From: Leishmania martiniquensis
Taxonomy: Eukaryota; Euglenozoa; Kinetoplastea; Trypanosomatida; Trypanosomatidae
DNA: 64,000 nucleotides
NCBI RefSeq assembly: GCF_017916325.1
Contig: NC_090160.1
Coordinates: 837,501-901,500, forward strand
Reading direction: 5' to 3'
A model generated the notes under the pieces. The model was given only the letters and a program-made list of their open reading frames with translations, ran no database searches and was not told the DNA's origin. Made by a program: the position numbers and the translations under genes. Shown here piece by piece: positions 49,705 through 58,595 of this stretch (positions are counted from its first letter, which is position 1; the number at the start of each line of letters is the position of its first letter).

Positions 49705-50613
49705 ATGCAGCCAGCCACTGCCCCTTTCATCCTCCGCTCTTCGTACAAAGATGCACACATTAGCGACACGCAAATTGCGCGACCGATCACAGAGCTAATG
49801 ATCAACACGTTCGGCGCGCAGCTCACGAACAAGTACGACGCACACATTCCTGCCGTTGCCAGCTCTCTCTACACACTCTTTTCGATGTCCCGAGTACAGA
49901 CCCTCGGACACGAGTTCTGTGACTTGCTGCCTGTGACAAAGGCGCATCCGTGGCAGACAGTGGGACCGGCACGCGTGTTCCTGCTCGCCATGCTGCAGCT
50001 TGCCGAGCCGACGGCGGTGTTCTGGGCGGCCCGCAAGTTTTTTCCTGATATGTCCGCGGCGGATGTTGATGAGGTACTGAAGAAGATGGTGCTCTGCGCA
50101 CTGTTTCTCTTTGAGCGATTCGGCACACTTCCCCATCGAATCGTGCGGATGCGGTTCCTGAGCCTGAAGCCGTCGCGGACCTTGCAGGACAGTGATGGTG
50201 CCCCGGGTTCGTACCTGGTGCTGGGCCTCGTGCTGCTGGTAGAGCTGGTAGTGCGCCTTTGGCGTTACAGCAAGGAGCGCAGCTCGCGCGAGGCGAGGCG
50301 GTCGGCTGAAGCGGCTACTACCACAAGCAGTGACGAGGATGCGGAGGACGCACGGACAGGGAAGTGCATGTTGTGTTTAAGCAACCGCAAGTGCCCAGCG
50401 GCGACTAGCTGCGGCCACATTTTTTGCTGGCGGTGCATCGCTGAGTGGATCCAGTCGAACCCGCAGGAGGCGGTGTGCCCGTTCTGCCGCCAGCACATCA
50501 CGACACAGTCACTGGTACCGCTATTTTTTTATGTGTCAAAAGAGCCGCCCCGTGTGGGAACAGCGGCGGACGACGTCGCCTCACCCGCCAGCAGCGGCAC
50601 ACCCGCTGCGTGA
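49705..50613 (+). CDS. PEX10: Peroxin 10, glycosome/peroxisome RING protein
   Basis: A 302-residue membrane RING protein. The N-terminus resembles PEX10 (ILRSSYKDAHISDTQIARPI), and the helical membrane part includes VFLLAMLQLAEPTAVFWAAR and SYLVLGLVLLVELVVRLWRY. The C3HC4 RING is at about 221-262: CMLCLSNRKCPAATSCGHIF, then CWRC, then CPFC. It contains the hydrophobic/Trp positions of active E3s (FCWRCIAEWIQ). With PEX2 and PEX12 it monoubiquitinates PEX5 for recycling during glycosomal matrix import. The frame is open from 49240. I use the ATG at 49705, which follows GGAGAAAA after the pyrimidine tract, and which starts the family-like sequence. Confidence 0.9.
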   Translation: MQPATAPFILRSSYKDAHISDTQIARPITELMINTFGAQLTNKYDAHIPAVASSLYTLFSMSRVQTLGHEFCDLLPVTKAHPWQTVGPARVFLLAMLQLAEPTAVFWAARKFFPDMSAADVDEVLKKMVLCALFLFERFGTLPHRIVRMRFLSLKPSRTLQDSDGAPGSYLVLGLVLLVELVVRLWRYSKERSSREARRSAEAATTTSSDEDAEDARTGKCMLCLSNRKCPAATSCGHIFCWRCIAEWIQSNPQEAVCPFCRQHITTQSLVPLFFYVSKEPPRVGTAADDVASPASSGTPAA

Positions 50614-51593
50614 GGTGGACGGCTCAGTGAAACGTGACAGAGACGCGGTGATGCTCTCGTTTGTATGTGATTGCTTGAGTTTGTGCTCGGGCGGACATGC
50701 TTTTCCCCCAAGCCTTTTGGAGTAGCGGGCGACTCCGCTACTGTCTCTGTGCGCGGGCTTTTCTATTCGCTCCTGTGTTGTGATGTGTCGCACGCCTTCG
50801 TGAGGTCGGATACTGTGTGCCGTAGACGAGAACCACGTGAGCAGCGGCGTGTGGATAGGGCGGCGTCACATGAACTCGTGGACTGCTGCTTCTGAGTTGC
50901 CGCACTGCAGCCGTTGGACAAGCGGCTCCTTCACTTTCTTTAGGGGGGAGCGGAGGTGGCGGTCTCCACGCACACACACACATACCAAGTGAAGTAAAAC
51001 AAAGCAACGGAAGTGTGTCGATGATGGGCCAGCAGGGGAGTGGAGGCGAGGAAGAAAGGAGGGAAGGGAGAGGTTAACGAAGTGAATGCTTCCCCCTCTT
51101 CCCTTCACTCACCGGTGCCCCTCAGTGTCCCTGTTCTCTCGCACCTCTACTGAACTTCTCGCCGCCGTCTCGCCGTCTGGCACTCGCGGTATATTGGCAA
51201 TGGAAAAGGGGGGAGGGCGATAGACGGGGCTTCCTCTTGTGCCCTTCGTGTACCCTCTGTGGATCTCCCCTCTTTTCCCTCACCTTCGCGGCCCCCCTTC
51301 TCTCTCCCAAGTGTTACTCTCCGTTGTGGTTGCGTCCGTGTGCCCCACACCCTTTCCCCCGCTGATTGAGCACACCTTTGGCACACGCAGCGCGCGGGCA
51401 AACACGCGTAGCTGATGGGGCGCATGTGCTGATTGAAAGAATATGCGAGAACGTACACGCCATTCAACAGTCAGGCATCACCAGGTGTACCCCCGAGTCG
51501 ACAGTCGGCGTGAGTGGTCTATTTCACTGTACACGCACACATTTCCTTTACGTTGCACTGCTGGGGGAGAGAGAGAAGCGAAGTGCGTCTGCC
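50614..51593. other. Intergenic region, no gene seen
   Basis: About 980 bases with an ACGCACACACACACATACCA stretch near 50970 and pyrimidine tracts near 51090-51310. The frame open from 51366 into the next gene has leader-like content up to 51593. Confidence 0.55.
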
Positions 51594-53546
51594 ATGTCGT
51601 CTAGAAAGGCGGAAGATATCATCCGCGGCAATTGGGATGCCACAGAGCTGTCGCTATCTGGCATGCACTTGACTTCGCTGGATGTGGTGGTACCCCTTCT
51701 GGCACATATGCCGAGGCTGCGGTGCCTCAATTTGTCGCACAACGAGCTCCGCGACCTCCCACGAGACCTCTCGGCGCTGTCCAGGCTCGAGACACTTGAC
51801 CTCAGCTTCAACCCCCTTGGAGGCGTTCACCACATTCTCGATGGACTGCTGTCGCTGCCGCGGCTTGCCTCTCTTTCCGTGAGCCTTCCTGCACCGGTCG
51901 AAGAGGCGGAGAAGCAGCTGATCATGCGGCTTCCCGCCCTCGCCTGCTTGAATGGCACCACCCTGGTTGGCCCGGCAGAGAAGGGGGGGCGCAGCGCTGC
52001 CGACCATGACATCCCTTCTGCGGTGGAGACCCCGCTGGCGAGCAGAGCGTGCTGGAAGCCGACGGACTCGGCAGACATCGAGCGCCTCTTCGCGGATGTC
52101 AGCCACCAAGGCTCCTCCAGCGCGCAGGTGTTCTTGGATTACATGAGACGCGTCGTCCAGCACGTCATGTGCTTGACAGCAGCAGAGGAGGACGCCTTCG
52201 CGCAGGAGGGCGAGGTGCTCAAGGCGCGGCGCCTTCTCTACGAGTTCTGCTTTGACGATCTCATACGGAGCGTCTTCAAAGGTGGAAACGACTTACTTGG
52301 CCGGCAGCTGCAGGCGTTGCTGCGCTACGAGTCGGCCATGATGGACCAGTACGACATGCACTGGCGCCGGCTGTTGCGCGATCGTGATGGCAGGGTGGCT
52401 CGCACGCGGCGGGATGTGCAGGACGCCATGGCGGACATCCGCTCTCTCATCGAGCTTTGGCCAGAAGGCGGGGCGCAGGAGCCGTCGATGGAAAAGGAGG
52501 CGTCGCACGGCAATGGTGCGAGTGCGGGTGCGAGTGCGTCGCTCGGAGCGACTCCACTAGTGCGCATGGGGCACGCCACCCAAATGGACGTGAGCCGTCT
52601 GGGCGTCTCCCCGCAGCCACTGCCGCCGGCCGGGCTCGCGCGGCGCTCTCAGCGGCTATCTTTTGAACCCAAGGCGCGGAGGCTGAGCTTCACGAAGGTT
52701 CTGTCGCTGAGGCAGCTGAAGGAAATCATCGAGGACATTTACACCTCTAAGATGAGGTACGATGGCAAGTGCAAGCAGAACCAGCTGCCTCTCGAGACAA
52801 TGGAGCAGCACATGTACACCTACTTGAATCAAAGGTATGGACTCCGGGACATCGTTTTAGAGTGGGCCACCGCCATTGTGAGGGCCGTGCAGCGCTACGC
52901 GCCGGAGGATAACGACGTTGCCGTGTTTGGCAAGATATTGCGCAACGAGGTCGATGAGGAGTTCCGCTTTGTCCAACAGCACCTTCGCGAGACGGTGAAA
53001 GAGCTGCTGCGCATGCACATCAAGGAGAAGCAGCCTCGCGGCGGTGTGGTGGAGCTCAACAACGCACTCCAGCAGGTGATGAGAGGCACGGTGGCCGAGG
53101 ACGCGTGGAAGGAGGTAGTCCAGTACATGTACAACGTCAGTGACGCTGCCCTCATCACGACCATAATTCATCAGTACCTATACCGGCAGTCCCTAAAGCA
53201 GCAGCGCGATCGAAAGGAGGGGTCGAGCCTGTCGCCAACGGCGGCGTACTCACAGCTGCTGTACAAGGACTTTGTGCGGTTGCTTCTAGACTTCCAGCTG
53301 GATGGGCACGTGTGCTTTCTGGAACGCTACGTGCAGATATTCCGGCGGCACGACAGCGACCAGAACGGCATCGTGAACGGCTCCGAGTTCGCCTCTATCC
53401 TGCGTGAGCTGGACCCGAGCAAAGGCGAGGAGGCGGCGGAGTCGATGGTGGGGCAGATCGATCCGCACGGGAGCCGGCTGATCACCTTCTCGGAGAGCGT
53501 TGCCTTCCTGAACGACGAATTGCTCAGGCTGCACAATGCCCAATAG
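51594..53546 (+). CDS. Leucine-rich-repeat protein with C-terminal EF-hand
   Basis: A 650-residue protein. Residues about 15-120 hold four to five leucine-rich repeats (TELSLSGMHLTSLDVVVPLL; LRCLNLSHNELRDLPRDLSA; LETLDLSFNPLGGVHHILDG) capped by LPALACLNGT. The middle is helical (LLYEFCFDDLIRSVFKGGND; RLLRDRDGRVARTRRDV), with a Ser/Ala-rich linker near 300-340. A second helical domain at about 370-540 includes YLNQRYGLRDIVLEWATAIV. The C-terminus has one canonical EF-hand loop, DSDQNGIVNGSEF, and one degenerate loop (DPHGSRLITFSE). The LRR plus EF-hand combination suggests a calcium-responsive axonemal or cytoskeletal protein. No exact family name can be given. Confidence 0.78.
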   Translation: MSSRKAEDIIRGNWDATELSLSGMHLTSLDVVVPLLAHMPRLRCLNLSHNELRDLPRDLSALSRLETLDLSFNPLGGVHHILDGLLSLPRLASLSVSLPAPVEEAEKQLIMRLPALACLNGTTLVGPAEKGGRSAADHDIPSAVETPLASRACWKPTDSADIERLFADVSHQGSSSAQVFLDYMRRVVQHVMCLTAAEEDAFAQEGEVLKARRLLYEFCFDDLIRSVFKGGNDLLGRQLQALLRYESAMMDQYDMHWRRLLRDRDGRVARTRRDVQDAMADIRSLIELWPEGGAQEPSMEKEASHGNGASAGASASLGATPLVRMGHATQMDVSRLGVSPQPLPPAGLARRSQRLSFEPKARRLSFTKVLSLRQLKEIIEDIYTSKMRYDGKCKQNQLPLETMEQHMYTYLNQRYGLRDIVLEWATAIVRAVQRYAPEDNDVAVFGKILRNEVDEEFRFVQQHLRETVKELLRMHIKEKQPRGGVVELNNALQQVMRGTVAEDAWKEVVQYMYNVSDAALITTIIHQYLYRQSLKQQRDRKEGSSLSPTAAYSQLLYKDFVRLLLDFQLDGHVCFLERYVQIFRRHDSDQNGIVNGSEFASILRELDPSKGEEAAESMVGQIDPHGSRLITFSESVAFLNDELLRLHNAQ

Positions 53547-54580
53547 AACGCCCACAAGTAGGGGCACGCGTGACGTGAATGCGCAAGCGATCTCATGGTT
53601 CGTATCTCCTCGAAAGCCTCCCCTCCCCTCTTCGTCTGCCTTCGCCGCCTCTTTCTTTTCGTCGACCCTCTCCCCATCGTGCACTACCTTGTGCTACGGC
53701 GACGACTAGAGTCGTCCATGTGGAAAGCGAGGGGCGCATTTGCGCCGTTGTTTCTGCGCTTACCTGCGCAACGACCTCGACATCTTGATGGGCACTAGGG
53801 CTGCAGCTCACGCGTCGGCATGCCCGGATGTGTGGCATCGAGGCAGCGATGCGAGGGGACGAGAGAGTCGCGGTGCGCCACCCGCCAACCCCTGCGCTTC
53901 CTGCTTCCTCACCTCCCTCAGGTCGCATTTCTACATGAGGCGGGTCTAAACGCGTGCGTGTTGGCCTAGCGAAGCGGAAGAGGCACACTCGGTGCTGCCG
54001 GCTCGTGGCTATCGCATCGGCAGGGGAGCTATTTTGAATCCTGCACTCCTCCCTCCCATAGTCCACCCCTTTCTCCTGTGCTCCCTTTACGTCCCTGCAC
54101 TCTCTCGATCGCTCACCCGTGCTCTTGCCTCTGTCCCTCCTTCCCCCCCCGACACACACACACTTGACGAGGTTCGTCGAACTGCTATCGGCGCAATGGC
54201 GCTCGCTCGCTTTTCGCCCTGCTCACGCTCATGGATCGAGCGAGCCAAAGGACAGCAGCAACACGGTAGTGGACGGCGGCCGGGCTTATACGCCAAGGGA
54301 AAGCAAAACAGCGTGACTGAAACAGGGGCTCGCCGGGGAGGAGGTTCGCGTGTGTGTCTCTCTTCATCTCCCTCTCTGTGTACGCTTGAGTGACGTTGAG
54401 GCTTCTCGTCTTCCTATCACCCACTCGTCGCGCGGCTGCGCTCTTGAAGTCTGCTACGCAGGGGTGGCGCCAGCTTTCTCTTTGGCGTCTGTGCGCCTCT
54501 CTCTGCCTCTATCGCCGTTTGCTGCCAATTGTTTACTATCTTTTCCCTTTTAGCGAGCCATTTCGTCGGTGTGGGCACTC
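53547..54580. other. Intergenic region, no gene seen
   Basis: About 1 kb. Pyrimidine tracts near 54045-54150 and 54345-54420. Note the frame into the next gene can be read from a GTG at 54569; the ATG is at 54581. Confidence 0.55.
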
Positions 54581-56317
54581 ATGTCTGCCTCTGCGGACTT
54601 CAGCAGCCTCCCTTGCGCAGTGAGCGTGAGCACCAACGTGGCGGTGCTGTCCCCGGCGGCGTCGAGCTATGCCTTCACCACGGGAGAGCTGACCGAGTGC
54701 TTCCTCAATGCACGGCGCAGCAGCATCCACACGCAGCCGCTGCCCTCTGACGCCAAGGCGATCAAAAAAGCACAGGAGCGCCTTGACGCCTTCCACTCTT
54801 CGCAAATCAACCCTTTCCTGTATGGGTACATGTACCCCAACCAGGATATCCCTGAAGCCGTGCTGAGCACCATTCGCAAACTTTGCGTCAACGCGGGCGG
54901 TACGTGGGCGGCGCGGTGCCAGCGACTCGCCTTTGACGTGCTTACCGCGGAGCTGGAGGCCAAATCATCCAACATTATCCCACGCGCTAACCACGACGAC
55001 CCGATCGGACTGGCGCAGCTGCGCCGTGTCTTGCCCACACTCAGGTATGTGCCGAAGCTAAGCGTGACGAACCCGCACTACCGGTTCGTGGGCAACCACG
55101 TCGACGACGTCGCGGAGAACGCGAAGGTGTTCTCTGCCACAGTCACTGTGCAGAACAACGGCTCGAAGGCTTTCACGATCGAGGTCGCGCAGACGCAGAC
55201 CGTCATAGACGGCGTGCGTGCGGAGGACAAGTTTATGGAAGCGAAACTGGAGAAGGCGGAGCTGCACCGGGGGGAGTCAGTGGACGTGCACCTCGTCATG
55301 CAAAAGCCCCCGCGCGCTGTGCTTTGGGAGTATGAGCAGATGGTGGTGCTCTCCGTGAACGGCGTCCTGAAGTACTTTGTGACCTTCGCGGTGATCTCGC
55401 CAAAGCAGAGCCTTTTCAAGCAACGTCTGCCGGGGTGCCTCCCGCTGACGGTGCCGGACTCCCCCCTTGGGGAGTACAGCGCCCCTCTCATGCTGCAGGT
55501 CTTGAAGCACGCGTTCATTAGGCAGAAGGGGTACACCAGCACCGCCGTCGTGCACCTGTTTCTCGGCAAGGCTGTCAACTACCGCCCTCACAACGAGTTG
55601 ATCATGGCGGAGACGATGCGGCTGACGAGGACCCTGATGGATCAGATGGAAATGTCCGAGACAATCTTCAGCTACTGGACCTCGCTGCCTGGCGCCAAGA
55701 AGGCGCCGCTTTCCCGCCGGTACCAGCCGCCAATGTCCGCTGCACAACCAGCTCGCTACGCCCCAGGATCAGACAAGCTCGGCTCATCCAATGCCGTCAC
55801 TGCCGAGGCCCTCTTCCCAAACAGCGCGACTCGCTTGCCAGAGGTGCTGCAGCGGTCACCGCCGGCGGTCATCATGGGCGCCATACTCATCTGGCTAGCG
55901 CAGATGGACATCGCCGTCTTCGACTCGTCCTTCTTCAACTGCGACCCTGTCGGGTACATGCAGTGTATGCCACCGTACCTTCGCGGCATCCTGCTTTGGA
56001 TACTTGACTTGTGCTGCGGCCTGCTAGCGAACCAAGAGGTGAACGGGGTGACTGAACGGGCACTGGCCTTGACCTTTGCGGCTCTCCTCATGCGGCGTAA
56101 CTGCCCGCAGTACGACGCAGAGGAAACAGAGGCCTTCTCTGACGCGCAAGTTGCCTTCGACTCTCCTAGTGGTAGTGGTGGTGGTGCAGGTGGCGGCGGC
56201 ATCGCAGCCGTTGCTGCGACCTTCTCCACTGCCGTCGCCTTTCACCAAAACGCTGTGACGGCAATGCTGCATTGGATTGCCACCTACCGCGTCAAGTACG
56301 CGAGGAAGAGTAAATAG
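54581..56317 (+). CDS. ASH plus RhoGAP-like protein (OCRL C-terminus-like, no phosphatase)
   Basis: A 578-residue protein. Residues about 160-270 look like an ASH/MSP-type beta-sandwich (LSVTNPHYRFVGNHVDDVAE; VFSATVTVQNNGSKAFTIEV; WEYEQMVVLSVNGVLKYFVT). Residues about 282 onward resemble the RhoGAP-like domain that follows ASH in OCRL/INPP5B (CLPLTVPDSPLGEYSAPLML; STAVVHLFLGKAVNYRPHNE; IMGAILIWLAQMDIAVF). No arginine finger is visible where active RhoGAPs have it, as is also the case in OCRL. The inositol 5-phosphatase domain is absent. A Gly-rich linker (SGSGGGAGGGG) precedes the last helix. The likely role is as a Rab/Rho-binding adaptor in endosomal or flagellar traffic, by analogy. Start is ATG 54581. 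Confidence 0.6.
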   Translation: MSASADFSSLPCAVSVSTNVAVLSPAASSYAFTTGELTECFLNARRSSIHTQPLPSDAKAIKKAQERLDAFHSSQINPFLYGYMYPNQDIPEAVLSTIRKLCVNAGGTWAARCQRLAFDVLTAELEAKSSNIIPRANHDDPIGLAQLRRVLPTLRYVPKLSVTNPHYRFVGNHVDDVAENAKVFSATVTVQNNGSKAFTIEVAQTQTVIDGVRAEDKFMEAKLEKAELHRGESVDVHLVMQKPPRAVLWEYEQMVVLSVNGVLKYFVTFAVISPKQSLFKQRLPGCLPLTVPDSPLGEYSAPLMLQVLKHAFIRQKGYTSTAVVHLFLGKAVNYRPHNELIMAETMRLTRTLMDQMEMSETIFSYWTSLPGAKKAPLSRRYQPPMSAAQPARYAPGSDKLGSSNAVTAEALFPNSATRLPEVLQRSPPAVIMGAILIWLAQMDIAVFDSSFFNCDPVGYMQCMPPYLRGILLWILDLCCGLLANQEVNGVTERALALTFAALLMRRNCPQYDAEETEAFSDAQVAFDSPSGSGGGAGGGGIAAVAATFSTAVAFHQNAVTAMLHWIATYRVKYARKSK

Positions 56318-57193
56318 CCGCAGAGGGCATAAAGCGCTGTGGGGTAGTGGTGGTGACGGAAGGCCACCCGCGAAACGGTCGGAGCGAGGTGGCAGTGGGT
56401 GATGGGGCTCGCTGCTACACTGCTGTGGGCAGGGCGCCTAAACCTCGAGCTGAGTTTCTGACATACTAATGCAGAGTTGCGTCGACGGGCGTGCGCACGC
56501 CGTTTGAATGGCGCAGGTGCCCCTGTTTTCGTTCCTGTTCTCTCCATCGTCCCTTTCACGCCCTCCCCCCTCTCCTCCTCGAGGCGCCAGAGATCATCAA
56601 GAGGAACATTAACGGGTGGACGTGCGCGCGCCTTCCCTTCTCTGTGTCTGCCGTTTAAAACATCGGTCGCTGTCACCATTTTCCACCGTCTTATTTTGCC
56701 GGCTCGACTCGTTCGCGATTTCAGTCCTCGACGACGTGCTGCGGAGGCTCATGAGGGGTGCCAGGCAGAGGACCAACGCCGGTCGCACCTGCTGGTCCGT
56801 GTGTGTGTGTGTGTACCGTATCTAAGTTTGTGCTGCTGCATAGTGCCATTGAGGGGGACTCGCAGTCAGCACAACTGCCATGTCTCTCTCTCCCTCTTCC
56901 CGTCCAGCCCTTGCCTATACCTCCGCTCCCTCCCCCCTCCGCTCCTGGTGTGCGCTTTCTCTCTCCCTCTCTCTCGCCCGCGTGCGCCTTTTCTACTGTC
57001 CCGTGTGTGGTGCCTCTGCGTGTGCACGCGGCCTCTGCCCTGAAGCTCTCATTTTTCATTGTGGCAACCACAACCGCAGCTGCCGCATCGTCTCGCCTTC
57101 GCCCTCACTCTCCCCTCCTCTCCGTTGTTTCTGCGCGCTCTTTCTCTCTCTCCCACTGGCGTCATTGGACGCCGTGATCCTTGCTTGCCCTTC
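56318..57193. other. Intergenic region, no gene seen
   Basis: About 880 bases with pyrimidine-rich stretches at 56880-57000 and 57100-57150 on the sense strand. No supported gene. Confidence 0.6.
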
Positions 57194-57631
57194 ATGAACA
57201 CCACTGCGACACATGCCGCGCATCCCGCTGCATCTGCACGGCGCAAGGTGCACCCCGCCGCACGCTGGGTAGCAGGTCTCTTTTCGCCCATGTCGCTTCG
57301 GGACCAGGAGTTCTGCGCGACTATGTTCCAGCGCATTCTGTGGGGGTCGCTGGCGGTCTCCTTCCCGATCGCGTACGGGACGGGCCGCGTGCTCATCACG
57401 GTTATAGGCTTGTGCGCAGCAGTGGTGGTGTGCATCGTGCTCTTTGTGCCGAACTGGTATCAGAACCCCGACCCCGCTCTCAAGTACGCCGATGATAGGG
57501 AAGTGTACAACTACTATCAGCAGTACGAGGCAGCGAAGAGGGCTGCGCGCGAAGCTTCAGCGGGGTCCAAGAAAGACACGGCCGCTCCTGCAGCTTCGCC
57601 AGGCGACAAGCCGTGTGAGGCGATCACTTGA
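57194..57631 (+). CDS. Signal peptidase complex subunit SPC12/SPCS1
   Basis: A 145-residue protein. After a 32-residue Ala/Arg/His-rich N-terminus comes the SPC12 motif (MSLRDQEFCATMFQRILWGS), comparable to the D-x-x-x-Q-x-x-x-E-x-x-F-Q start of the family. Two close membrane spans follow at about 47-62 and 66-86, joined by a short Gly/Arg turn (AYGTGRVLI). The tail begins PNWYQNPDPALKY, matching the family's Trp-Pro end of the second span, then becomes Lys/Ala/Asp-rich. SPC12 is a non-catalytic ER subunit that binds the Sec61-associated signal peptidase. It is somewhat longer than animal SPCS1. Start is the only good ATG. Confidence 0.75.
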   Translation: MNTTATHAAHPAASARRKVHPAARWVAGLFSPMSLRDQEFCATMFQRILWGSLAVSFPIAYGTGRVLITVIGLCAAVVVCIVLFVPNWYQNPDPALKYADDREVYNYYQQYEAAKRAAREASAGSKKDTAAPAASPGDKPCEAIT

Positions 57632-58595
57632 GAAAAAGGCGGCAAGGACGTGACCACCAAAGTAAGCGTGCTTGTGCGCCTACCGTTGCAAGAAGCAGTC
57701 TCGTCGAGTGGCTTGGGGCGAGATGAAGAGGGGCAGCCGGTGCGGATGGGAGCAGGCAGTGGAGGCGCGCGCCTCTCGGGGGGGAGGGGGGGTGCTGTGC
57801 CATTTGCCCTGCAGGGACGGCTGCGATGCGAAGGATGTATCGTTGGGCTTTCATGCCGCTAACGGATATGTGCTCGACCGTCCTCCTACCACCGCCCGCA
57901 TATGCGCGCACTCTGTTTCACTGACTGTTCTCGCGCATCTGGGCTTGTTTCGGCGCGTGCGGCACTGCACCTTTGGCGTACCTCGTTTTCTCCTCCGCGT
58001 GCTGAGCTCTTCAAACTTTTTTTTAGCACTGTCAGATGAAAGCAAAACGGAAAACGCAGAAAGGGCAAAGGAAATCAGTCTCGCCGACAGCGTGCGGCGG
58101 CCGCCACGACTGCATTTAAAGAGAGGGCGGTGCCGCAGTCGGTGGTGGAAAGCGATGGGGGGGCGCATGCGCCAGCCGTATCGAGCTCCTTCCTTCCCTA
58201 TGGGCGCGTTGGCGAGTACACCCTTTTACGGTGCTAACGGGACATGACATTTTCCGTAGATGCTCTGGCAACTACGCGCCTCTCGTGCTCTTCCTCAGGC
58301 CCTCACCTTTGCCACTGCTCGACTCACTGCTTTCCCTTCAATCCCTCTCACTCCGTGCGTGGGTCGCTTCTTCCTCCCTCTGCGGCCCTCCTCATCCAAG
58401 CTCACCCGCGTATCCTCCTCTTCACCCTCCACGGAGGTATTGCACGCCGACGTGTGGTGGCTCGTGACCGGACTGGCGGCCAACCAAAAGAGTTGAGGCG
58501 GCCGAAAAAAAAAAGAAGCCGTGCGCATCTCCCTCTCTCGTTTATCATGAGCTCTTTCACTTCTCCGCTTCTGTCTTTGACTTCTCTCTCCGTGC
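57632..58595. other. Intergenic region, no gene seen
   Basis: About 960 bases. G-run at 57778-57791, T-run at 58017-58024, and C/T-rich stretches at 58280-58430 and 58525-58590. No supported gene. Confidence 0.6.
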
